Of a DNA stretch of 64,000 bases, positions 55,065-61,166 are shown piece after piece. The notes beneath the pieces are model-generated. The model worked only from the letters and a program-made list of their open reading frames with translations, made no database searches and was not told where the DNA came from. The translations under genes and the position numbers were made by a program. The stretch is from Butyricicoccus_A sp963620595 (GTDB taxonomy: Bacteria > Bacillota > Clostridia > Oscillospirales > Butyricicoccaceae): the NCBI GenBank assembly GCA_963620595.1, contig CAVFAY010000013.1, positions 11,648-75,647 on the forward strand. Direction: 5' to 3'. Position 1 is the stretch's first letter. Every line of letters begins with the position of its first letter.

Positions 55065-55448
55065 ATGAAATCTTCTATATTTTCTCACTGTGTACATATC
55101 ATTACATTCTGCACTCTTTTCATATGCGTGATACATATCATATTTTTTATTTACTCAGCACCTATCGTATCTAACGGTGACATATGGGCTCCAAACGGTA
55201 TATTTTTTCTGCTCAATGCCATTTTCTGGTTTGTACTTACGATTTTTATCATCGGAACTATTTTGTCCGCGATTTTATTTCTGTGCAATCTTGTGCACTT
55301 TCGCAAGCTGCCTAAAAAAATCTTTTGGATAAATGCCGCGTTAGATATTTATCCCTTGCTGCTTCTGCTTGTCGTTTCCGGCGGAAATGTATCCAATATT
55401 GCACATCTGTTGGCTTGTCCTATCACTGCTTTTCCATTTTTTTCATAG
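55065..55448 (+). CDS. Small integral membrane protein, unknown
   Basis: 127 residues with four hydrophobic helices (about 8-30, 45-75 as two, 88-112) and a basic loop RKLPKKI. AGGAGA precedes the ATG and a terminator follows. Base composition is more AT-rich than the genes before spoIVA. No family is recognised. Confidence 0.65.
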   Translation: MKSSIFSHCVHIITFCTLFICVIHIIFFIYSAPIVSNGDIWAPNGIFFLLNAIFWFVLTIFIIGTILSAILFLCNLVHFRKLPKKIFWINAALDIYPLLLLLVVSGGNVSNIAHLLACPITAFPFFS

Positions 55449-55460
55449 TATTTTATCGCA

Positions 55461-55491
55461 AAAAAGCTGTCCCTTTGGGGCAGTTTTTTTA
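55461..55491 (+). terminator. Intrinsic terminator
   Basis: 7-bp stem CTGTCCC/GGGGCAG (55467-55473 with 55477-55483, one G-U pair) and a run of T, about 20 bases after the small membrane protein gene. Confidence 0.75.
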
Positions 55492-55580
55492 TTTTCCACA
55501 GGCTTGCAAGAAATTGATCTTTACAGAAAAATTTTTCGTCTTATTATAAAGGCATCTCAATACGACATGGAGGTGAATGT

Positions 55581-55772
55581 ATGTCAGAACTTCACGGGAC
55601 GCCTTGCCCAGAGCTAAAAAAGCTGATGGAAATTGTCGAAGCACATGAACAGCGTCTTTGGCGCGGGAATATTGAATTCGCGGTTATTTCTACTAAGCTC
55701 AACATCATTATGGCAATTCTCGCCGCTGTTGGTGTCACCGTTTGCGGTGCCATCATATCTATAATATTGTAA
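55581..55772 (+). CDS. XhlA-like small membrane protein of a lysis cassette
   Basis: 63 residues: an amphipathic N-terminal helix (ELKKLMEIVEAHEQRLWRGN) and one C-terminal membrane helix (IIMAILAAVGVTVCGAIISII). This is the shape of haemolysin XhlA/phage co-holin proteins. GGAGG is seven bases before the ATG, and the holin gene follows 14 bases later. Confidence 0.65.
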   Translation: MSELHGTPCPELKKLMEIVEAHEQRLWRGNIEFAVISTKLNIIMAILAAVGVTVCGAIISIIL

Positions 55773-55786
55773 AGGAGGCGATTTCT

Positions 55787-56062
55787 GTGCGCACACAGAC
55801 CATCAGTTCGGATACCATCGCCCGTACGATTATTCTCGTTTTGGCTCTCATCAATCAGATCTTAGCCATTGAGGGAAAATCTGCGATTTCTTTCGCAAAC
55901 AGTGATATTTATCAGCTCGTCTCATTGTGTTGGACGATTGGCGCATCCATTGCCGCTTGGTGGAAAAACAACAGCTTCACCTGTTTGGCTTGTGAAGCTG
56001 ATGCTTGGCGCAAATGCCAAGAAAAAGACCGCAAACAGGATTCAGAACAGAAAGGATCATGA
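55787..56062 (+). CDS. SPP1-type phage holin
   Basis: 91 residues from GTG with GGAGG eight bases upstream. It has two hydrophobic segments (ARTIILVLALINQILAI and LVSLCWTIGASIAAWW) and a charged C-terminus, closely matching the SPP1 holin layout (NSDIYQLVS followed by AAWWKNNSFT). It would form membrane pores for lysin release. The stop overlaps a possible ATG of the lysin gene. Confidence 0.82.
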   Translation: MRTQTISSDTIARTIILVLALINQILAIEGKSAISFANSDIYQLVSLCWTIGASIAAWWKNNSFTCLACEADAWRKCQEKDRKQDSEQKGS

Positions 56063-56064
56063 GC

Positions 56065-56820
56065 ATGTACGATGTCACATTTCAAACGGAACCGCGGTAT
56101 AAATCCGTCAAGTATGGACAGGGTACGATTTATTCCTCCGCCTGCGGCCCTGCCAGCCTGTGCAATGCTCTGCGCGTCTTAAACATTGCAGCGGTTAGTT
56201 TGCCAACCATGTGCAAGCTGGCTGTCAGCTCCAGTGCACGGGTGACGGGAGGCACTGTCATGTCTACCCTGCTCAAAGCAGCCGCAAAAAAATATTCTTT
56301 TGTTTATCGCACAACCAGCAAAAATGCGGAACTGCTCGCGCATTTGAAATCCGGCGGCGCAGCGATTTTACACGCCGGTACCGAATACAAGCTATTCTCA
56401 ACCAGCGGACATTTTGTCTGTGCAGCTGCAGCCAAAGGCAGTACCATTACAGTTCTCGATAGCTATTGGTATGGCAACAAATATACCGCCAATGCCATTC
56501 GCCGCAACTATGTTCAGGTCATACAAAAAGGTGTGATACAAACCAGTTTGACACAATGCGGCAAAGCGACTATCGACCGCGCACCCAGTTATTATCTGCT
56601 CTCTCGTCCAACGCAAACACCTGCATCCTTGCCCAAACAGGAGGAATCTGATATGAAATATTACAAAGAATTCCAAGACATTCCAGCCTATTATCAAACC
56701 GCAGTCAAAAAGCTGTTAGATGCCGGTGCGATCTCCGGTACTGGAAACGGACTGGAATTGAGTGAAGACCTCTGCCGTGTTTTTACCATTCTCGATAAAG
56801 CCGGTCTCCTTAAGCTCTGA
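56065..56820 (+). CDS. C39-like cysteine peptidase, putative endolysin
   Basis: 251 residues without a signal peptide. The catalytic layout matches C39-type/papain-like enzymes: Cys in SSACGPASLCNALRVL (about residue 27), His in TSGHFVCAAAAKG and Asp in TVLDSYWYGNKYTA. A C-terminal 50-residue module (DIPAYYQTAVKKLLDAGAIS, TGNGLELSEDLCRV) is SLH-like and common at the end of clostridial lysins. I chose ATG 56065, eight bases after AAAGGA; ATG 56059 overlaps the holin stop. Together with the two genes before, it forms a complete lysis cassette. Confidence 0.75.
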   Translation: MYDVTFQTEPRYKSVKYGQGTIYSSACGPASLCNALRVLNIAAVSLPTMCKLAVSSSARVTGGTVMSTLLKAAAKKYSFVYRTTSKNAELLAHLKSGGAAILHAGTEYKLFSTSGHFVCAAAAKGSTITVLDSYWYGNKYTANAIRRNYVQVIQKGVIQTSLTQCGKATIDRAPSYYLLSRPTQTPASLPKQEESDMKYYKEFQDIPAYYQTAVKKLLDAGAISGTGNGLELSEDLCRVFTILDKAGLLKL

Positions 56821-56838
56821 TTAGATAACTTGTATTAA

Positions 56839-56876
56839 AAAATCCCTCGATTTCTCACGAAACCGAGGGATTTTCA
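56839..56876 (+). terminator. Terminator of the lysis cassette
   Basis: 11-bp stem AAAATCCCTCG/CGAGGGATTTT (56839-56849 with 56864-56874) extended by three further pairs. Confidence 0.8.
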
Positions 56877-57042
56877 TGTATAAAGTTAGCTATTTTTGCG
56901 GAGTGAAATCCGAATTACATAACACCCTGTAAAATACTTTGTTTTTATGTATCAAAATAATTTCTATGCAGATTATATCTTCCCTTTATTTTACGTTTAT
57001 TGTTCCATAAAATTGAATATCTTTTATATTTTTCATACGTTT

Positions 57043-57064
57043 AACGGTCAAACAACGGTCAACG
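57043..57064. repeat. Tandem 11-bp direct repeat
   Basis: AACGGTCAAAC at 57043-57053 and AACGGTCAACG at 57054-57064. Direct repeats like these serve as arm-type integrase sites in some integrative elements. Apart from this, 56877-57161 is AT-rich and shows no gene; composition changes here towards the island. Confidence 0.45.
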
Positions 57065-57161
57065 AATTCAATTCAAAATATATCATATTTATCACTTCAC
57101 CTTGTAAGATATTCTACAAGTAATCTGCGAATACTATAGCCGAATCGCAATCAAAAGTATA

Positions 57162-57767
57162 TTACAGTTCATTTGTTTTAAACGTAGTGTATCCTTCGTA
57201 ATAATAGCTGTGGTCAATACCCTTCATAAAAACTTCTCGACTGGTTATATCATCCGTCAGAGCTGCTTTTAACAAGACTTTTATCTCAACATCTTTAATC
57301 GGACTGCGTTCCATTGCAAGCAAGTAATCTTCTTTGTCAACTTTGCTCCAATCTACTACTTTCCCGATGCCCTGCTTCAACATAAGGTCAAGCCAAATAC
57401 GTGTGCTGCGTCCGTTGCCCTCTCGAAATGGATGAGCTATATTCATCTCTACATACTTTTCTATAATTTCATCATACGTAGACTGCGGCATCTTGTCGAT
57501 ATTGGCAAGCGCTACTTCAAGGTACATAAGCGGAGCAAACCGGAAATTGCCCTTCGCCAAATTTACAGTACGTATTTTTCCAGCGAAATCATAAATATCT
57601 TCAAAAAGATACTTGTGTATTTCCTGTAGTGCTGCAAATGTTCCTACTGGCAGTGTATCAAGTGTTCCGCTTTCAAAAAGCCACACGGCTTTTTTCTTAC
57701 TTATTCTTTCTTCCTGGCGCGCAAGTTCTGCGGAATCATCAATACCCAGTTTATTTTCGAGTGCCAT
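57162..57767 (-). CDS. Fic-domain protein, class III layout
   Basis: 201 residues. Fic enzymes transfer AMP (or related groups) from NTPs to protein hydroxyls. The active motif HPFREGNGRS is at residues 112-121 with the catalytic His, the flap KGNFRFAPLMYLE precedes it, and the C-terminal sequence SYYYEG at 187-192 fits the inhibitory motif S/T-x3-E-G/N, as in class III Fic proteins. The ATG lies 17 bases inside the preceding RHH gene. Target unknown; a toxin-like or regulatory role in the mobile island is inferred. Confidence 0.88.
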   Translation of the reverse strand: MALENKLGIDDSAELARQEERISKKKAVWLFESGTLDTLPVGTFAALQEIHKYLFEDIYDFAGKIRTVNLAKGNFRFAPLMYLEVALANIDKMPQSTYDEIIEKYVEMNIAHPFREGNGRSTRIWLDLMLKQGIGKVVDWSKVDKEDYLLAMERSPIKDVEIKVLLKAALTDDITSREVFMKGIDHSYYYEGYTTFKTNEL

Positions 57768-58044
57768 TTTCTACCTCCTGCCTGTCTTTCTCAATTAAAG
57801 AATTAACATATTCAGTCATTGTTAATCCATTCATCCGTGAATGTACCCGTAAAAATTCATAATTTTCTAGGGTAAACGCCATGTTAATTCTTGGTAATCT
57901 CTTACCTTTCCTTCCCTGTATACGCGGCATCTTCGATGAACTTGTAACTTCGTGTACTTCTTGTACATCATGTACTTCATGTGCATCATGTGCATATAAA
58001 TAAGTCCCATTATGGGGCTTATTTTTTATGCATTGTCTTCCCAT
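57751..58044 (-). CDS. Ribbon-helix-helix (CopG-like) protein with N-terminal iterated repeat
   Basis: 97 residues. The C-terminal 45 residues (RLPRINMAFTLENYEFLRVH, then GLTMTEYVNSLIEKDR) look like a ribbon-helix-helix DNA-binding/antitoxin domain. Residues 19-33 are iterated HDAHEVHDVQEVHEV from 9-bp repeats. The ATG at 58044 overlaps the repressor gene end by 19 bases and has no clear ribosome site, so translational coupling or a downstream start (for instance ATG at residue 39) is possible. The stop overlaps the Fic start. Confidence 0.7.
   Translation of the reverse strand: MGRQCIKNKPHNGTYLYAHDAHEVHDVQEVHEVTSSSKMPRIQGRKGKRLPRINMAFTLENYEFLRVHSRMNGLTMTEYVNSLIEKDRQEVENGTRK
57952..57996. 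repeat. Five imperfect 9-bp tandem units
   Basis: Units GTGTACTTC, TTGTACATC, ATGTACTTC, ATGTGCATC and ATGTGCATA, in frame with the RHH gene (His-Glu/Asp-Val triplets). A sixth degenerate unit precedes at about 57943. Confidence 0.8.
57996..58030. terminator. Hairpin at the repressor/RHH junction
   Basis: Inverted repeat AATAAGTCCCATTATGGGGC with its partner arm (58000-58024), T-rich flank on the plus strand and a shorter one on the minus strand. On the minus strand it lies just after the repressor stop and inside the RHH reading frame, so it could attenuate the downstream pair. Confidence 0.4.
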
Positions 58045-58433
58045 AGTTCAGATATGTCAGTTTTTATATATCTTCCCGTTGATACAAGATCTTCAGAATA
58101 ACTTACTAATTTGTCACGTCCTTCATCGTTAAGTTTATAATAACCGTCACATATTTTTTGCAAGCGCTCATCTTTCTTACTGTTCATCAGATCATCACTA
58201 TATATCCGCGATGATCCATACAATTCATTAGTAATTCTATCATCAATCAAATAGTCTAAAGAAACACTAAAGCAACTTGCAATTTTTCTAATCGTTGACA
58301 GCTTAGTATTCGCGTATCCCTTCTTATATAAATCAGAGATAGTCATATATGGTACGCCACTTTTTTGAGACAATGTTCGTTTATTTAACCCATCTCTTGC
58401 CATTAAATAGTCTAATTTATCCAGTAAGTTCAA
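58026..58433 (-). CDS. XRE-family repressor of the island
   Basis: 135 residues starting from TTG with GGGAGG eight bases upstream. N-terminal helix-turn-helix of the Cro/C1 type (LNKRTLSQKSGVPYMTISDLYKKGYANTKL in residues 16-45). The C-terminal part (residues 70-135) has no peptidase motif, so it is not a LexA-type self-cleaving repressor. It is divergent from the Cro-like gene and faces an array of four palindromes; control of both promoters is inferred. Confidence 0.85.
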   Translation of the reverse strand: MNLLDKLDYLMARDGLNKRTLSQKSGVPYMTISDLYKKGYANTKLSTIRKIASCFSVSLDYLIDDRITNELYGSSRIYSDDLMNSKKDERLQKICDGYYKLNDEGRDKLVSYSEDLVSTGRYIKTDISELWEDNA

Positions 58434-58460
58434 ATTTTGCGACCTCCCTTAATATAAAAT

Positions 58461-58575
58461 ATCATATCATGAACGACTTGCAACGTCAAGAAAAGCGTTA
58501 CGGTATACCGTAAAAACATGTCGACAAATCACGTTGCAACGTGTATAGTTTAGGTATAAATCACGGTACGCCGTG
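58461..58575. promoter_or_regulatory. Divergent promoters with four operator palindromes
   Basis: Minus promoter: TTGACG (58484-58489), 17 bases, TATGAT (58461-58466). Plus promoter: TCGACA (58521-58526), 17 bases, TATAGT (58544-58549). Palindromes: near-symmetric ACTTGCAACGT at about 58476-58486; TTACGGTATACCGTAA (58498-58513, perfect); CACGTTGCAACGTG (58530-58543, perfect, inside the plus spacer); CACGGTACGCCGTG (58562-58575). Centres are about 25, 31 and 32 bp apart. This is a phage-like genetic switch. Confidence 0.8.
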
Positions 58576-58595
58576 TTAAGGAGGTGAAATACAAC

Positions 58596-58817
58596 ATGAC
58601 TAGAGTTGGAGAAGAACTTGCCCGTAAATCTATAGGCCCAAAAATGTTCAGTGCGTTCTTGGGAGTTTCTGAAAAAACCGCATGGAATAAAATGCAAGGA
58701 TTTTCGGAATTTACTATTTTTGAAGCTTTAAAAATCAAAAAAGAAATTTTTCCTGAGTACGATTTAGACTGGCTCTTCGCAGATGTTGAAAATCATTCAA
58801 AAAATAGAAGGAAGTAA
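58596..58817 (+). CDS. Cro-like small DNA-binding protein
   Basis: 73 residues, mostly helical, with a helix-turn-helix-like segment (MFSAFLGVSEKTAWNKMQG). GGAGG lies 11 bases before the ATG; a GTG inside the ribosome site is less likely. It is the first gene transcribed away from the repressor, the usual position of Cro or an activator in phage-type switches. Function is inferred from position. Confidence 0.7.
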   Translation: MTRVGEELARKSIGPKMFSAFLGVSEKTAWNKMQGFSEFTIFEALKIKKEIFPEYDLDWLFADVENHSKNRRK

Positions 58818-58845
58818 TGCACATCAACAAAGAGGTGACAACAAA

Positions 58846-59043
58846 ATGTCCGACAATCTTTTAACGATTGATGAAAAATACGAAACCATGAGGGAGTTCT
58901 CGGAACGAACAGGCATTAAATATTGTTCTATCCGTACCTTATGTATTCGCAATGAATTGCCATTTATTGCGATTGGCAAGAAACGTATGGTTCCCGTACA
59001 ACGTGGTCTGCAGGCGCTTGAAAAAATGGAAGTATCTATATAA
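58846..59043 (+). CDS. Small helix-turn-helix protein (excisionase-like)
   Basis: 65 residues. A winged-helix/MerR-type DNA-binding segment (MREFSERTGIKYCSIRTLCI) followed by a wing with IGKKRMVPVQRGLQALEKM, as in excisionases and plasmid HTH proteins. GAGGTG is nine bases before this ATG; codons from 58783 overlap the upstream gene and are not supported. Confidence 0.72.
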   Translation: MSDNLLTIDEKYETMREFSERTGIKYCSIRTLCIRNELPFIAIGKKRMVPVQRGLQALEKMEVSI

Positions 59044-59075
59044 AGAGATTCTTTTATGAGAAGGAGATGATTTAG

Positions 59076-59495
59076 ACGGACTATCAAGACAAGCTAATCC
59101 ACATTACATACCAAGCAGCAATTACATCTGGCCGAGAAGTAATGCGGCTCATGCCACAGATATTCTCAACCGTGTATCACTCTACACAACGATTACAAGG
59201 AAAAGAAGGAAAGATCGTTCATGGTAAACAGAGCTTGCATGATCTAAGCGCACAAAACCGAGAACTATCTTCTATCCAAGTTGCTGATGAGGATATTAAA
59301 GCGTTAAAAAATGAGTTCAAATCTTATGCCGTTGATTTCAGTGTCTTCCATGATAAAGCCGATCAATCAACACATATCTTCTTCAAAGCACAAGATGTAG
59401 AGCGAGTATACGCAGCTCTTACACATGTTGTGAAAAGCATGAACAAGGAGCAAAATCGTCCACATGCTAAAAAGCTCGATGAAGCAATTCAGTAG
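59076..59495 (+). CDS. DUF3801 (PcfB-like) conjugation accessory protein, start codon apparently ACG
   Basis: In frame from 59076 the translation starts (T)DYQDKLIHITYQAAIT and continues into a DUF3801-like protein (LSAQNRELSSIQVADEDIKA, ARTH-free C-terminus AALTHVVKSMNKEQ). AAGGAG lies nine bases before the ACG at 59076, a spacing that would fit a start codon, and the codon before it is a stop (TAG). The first standard start is ATG at 59142 (117 residues), without a ribosome site. DUF3801/PcfB proteins assist relaxosomes of conjugative elements. The gene may be mutated or use a rare start. Confidence 0.65.
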   Translation, partial: TDYQDKLIHITYQAAITSGREVMRLMPQIFSTVYHSTQRLQGKEGKIVHGKQSLHDLSAQNRELSSIQVADEDIKALKNEFKSYAVDFSVFHDKADQSTHIFFKAQDVERVYAALTHVVKSMNKEQNRPHAKKLDEAIQ

Positions 59496-59619
59496 GCTAA
59501 ACAACGTTCTACCGGGTACCGGTGGCATGGGCAATAAGCTGTTCGTCCTGATCGGTGTTGGCCTGATGGGCGCTGCTGCTGGTGCTTTCCTGCTGCGCCG
59601 CAAGTTCAAGAATCAGTAA
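59479..59619 (+). pseudogene. Orphan LPxTG sorting-signal fragment
   Basis: 46 codons overlapping the end of the DUF3801 gene in another frame: MKQFSRLNNVLPGTGGMG, then a hydrophobic helix (LFVLIGVGLMGAAAGAFLL) and RRKFKNQ. This is a complete cell-wall sorting signal with no surface protein before it. Its codons are GC-richer than its neighbours and resemble highly expressed host genes. It looks like the 3' end of a sortase substrate gene left by recombination. Confidence 0.7.
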
Positions 59620-59657
59620 AATGCTAAGTCGCTTTTCTGACTGATTCAATCAGTTTC

Positions 59658-59692
59658 AAGGCGGGGTGAACCTTCGCCCCGTCTTGTTTTCT
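59658..59692 (+). terminator. Terminator after the LPxTG fragment
   Basis: 9-bp stem AAGGCGGGG/CCCCGTCTT (59658-59666 with 59677-59685, one G-U pair), followed by TGTTTTCTT. Confidence 0.7.
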
Positions 59693-59730
59693 TAAAAAGA
59701 ATAGCCACATGAGACGCAGGAGGATTCTCT

Positions 59731-60795
59731 ATGCCCCAAAAACATTCTAAGCAATCCGAAAAAGTACAAGAATTACTAAAGCGTATTGAGACCGGCAGTA
59801 AAGAAGTTTTCACCAGTGAAAATTATCGAAATTTTCTGTCCACGATGTCTAAATTTCATCACTACTCTGTCCGCAATTGCATCTTAATTTCCATGCAAAA
59901 GCCAAATGCTACATATGTTGCTGGCTTTCACGCATGGCAGAAAAATTTCCACCGTCATGTGAAAAAAGGTGAAAAAGGCATCCAAATTCTAGGATATATG
60001 CCGCATAAGTTCAAAGAAATTGTTCCAAAGACCGACCAGCATGAAAAGCCAATCCACGATGCATCCGGCAAACCTGTCACGGAAGAAGTGGAACACATCA
60101 TTCCGTACTATCGGCCCGTTTATGTCTATGATGTCAGTCAGACTGATGGAGAGCCGCTGCCTAAATTAACCACAGAGCTGTCTGGTACGGTCAATCAATA
60201 CTCGCAATTATTGACCGCTCTACGTGCCGTATCACCCTATCCAATCACCTTCAATCAACTGCCCGGTTATTCTCCTAGCTGCCACGGTTACTGCTCCTAT
60301 ACTGAGCAACAGATTGTTGTCCGCGAAAATATGCCGCAGGAACAGACCATAAAAACTATCATACACGAAATTGCACATGCAGTCGTTCATGCTCCGCAGT
60401 CCGACTTGCCGCCAGATCAGAAACCCGACCGGCAGAGCTGTGAAGTGCAGGCAGAAAGCATTGCTTTCATTGTTTGCAATTACCTGAATATTGATTCCAG
60501 TGAATATACCTTTCCATATATTGCTTCTTGGAGCAGTGACTATGAGCTGAAAGAACTTCAAGATAGCTTGCAAACCATTCAAACCGCTGCCAACGAACTA
60601 ATCAGTCAGATTTCTTCAGAAATTGATAAGCTGCAAGTCCAACAGAAAGAACCGGAGCACACCAAGCCGCTGTCTCTCAACGAGCGCATTGCCGCAGCGA
60701 AAGATACAGCGAAAAAATATAATCTCGAACGATCTCTTACTACACCCGAAAAGGAGAATTTCAATGAACTCGAATGCACCGCTTCCAATATCTGA
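59731..60795 (+). CDS. ArdC-like ssDNA-binding / ImmA-IrrE-type metallopeptidase protein
   Basis: 354 residues. The N-terminal ArdC domain (FTSENYRNFLSTMSKFHHYS, VAGFHAWQKNFHRHVKKGEKGIQIL) is followed by a zincin motif HEIAHAVVH near residue 212 with a downstream CEVQAESIAFIVCNYL glutamate helix. Such proteins are encoded by conjugative elements and protect incoming single-stranded DNA against restriction (ArdC) or cleave regulators (ImmA); the exact role here is inferred. AGGAGG is seven bases before the ATG. It overlaps the next gene by 32 bases. Confidence 0.87.
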   Translation: MPQKHSKQSEKVQELLKRIETGSKEVFTSENYRNFLSTMSKFHHYSVRNCILISMQKPNATYVAGFHAWQKNFHRHVKKGEKGIQILGYMPHKFKEIVPKTDQHEKPIHDASGKPVTEEVEHIIPYYRPVYVYDVSQTDGEPLPKLTTELSGTVNQYSQLLTALRAVSPYPITFNQLPGYSPSCHGYCSYTEQQIVVRENMPQEQTIKTIIHEIAHAVVHAPQSDLPPDQKPDRQSCEVQAESIAFIVCNYLNIDSSEYTFPYIASWSSDYELKELQDSLQTIQTAANELISQISSEIDKLQVQQKEPEHTKPLSLNERIAAAKDTAKKYNLERSLTTPEKENFNELECTASNI

Positions 60796-60988
60796 ACAAG
60801 ATATTCTCCGTATGTATGCGGAAGACAATTCCCGAACCAATACCATCCATCGCATCCAACAAAACCTGCCATTTATCCAAGATCCTTTTATTCTCTCGGA
60901 TGTAAAAAATGCCCTGCAAAATCTCAAAGCCATGACAGATACAGAATTTCAAGAGATCATGCAACAATATTGCACACCGGAAGAATAA
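60764..60988 (+). CDS. Transposon-transfer-assisting (TTRAP-like) small protein
   Basis: 74 residues. The acidic helical protein has the pattern LPISEQDILRMYAEDNSR, then IQQNLPFIQDPFILSDV and AMTDTEFQEIM, which fits the small transfer-assisting family encoded by Tn1549-like elements. AAGGAG is seven bases before the ATG. It overlaps the ArdC-like gene and follows it on the same message. The family match is from memory of the pattern and moderate. Confidence 0.65.
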   Translation: MNSNAPLPISEQDILRMYAEDNSRTNTIHRIQQNLPFIQDPFILSDVKNALQNLKAMTDTEFQEIMQQYCTPEE

Positions 60989-61166
60989 TTTTTCGGCACA
61001 GATAGCAAGAAGCAGCTGCCCCACGCAGTTGCTTCTATTTTCCGTTATATTATTTTATCTCTCTGTTTTTGTTAAGCTACTGCCAAAACAGCACCAACCA
61101 CCATATTCAGTACCGCAAGCACCAGACCAATGATAGAAATCACCAAGCACTGTGTAAGGAAGAAAC

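Noticed and set aside
57952..57996. Short tandem repeat considered as a CRISPR array
   Set aside because: Units are 9 bp, contiguous and in frame with a gene; there are no spacers.
58783..58845. Extended N-terminus of the small HTH protein
   Set aside because: It overlaps the Cro-like gene, and a good ribosome site marks the ATG at 58846.
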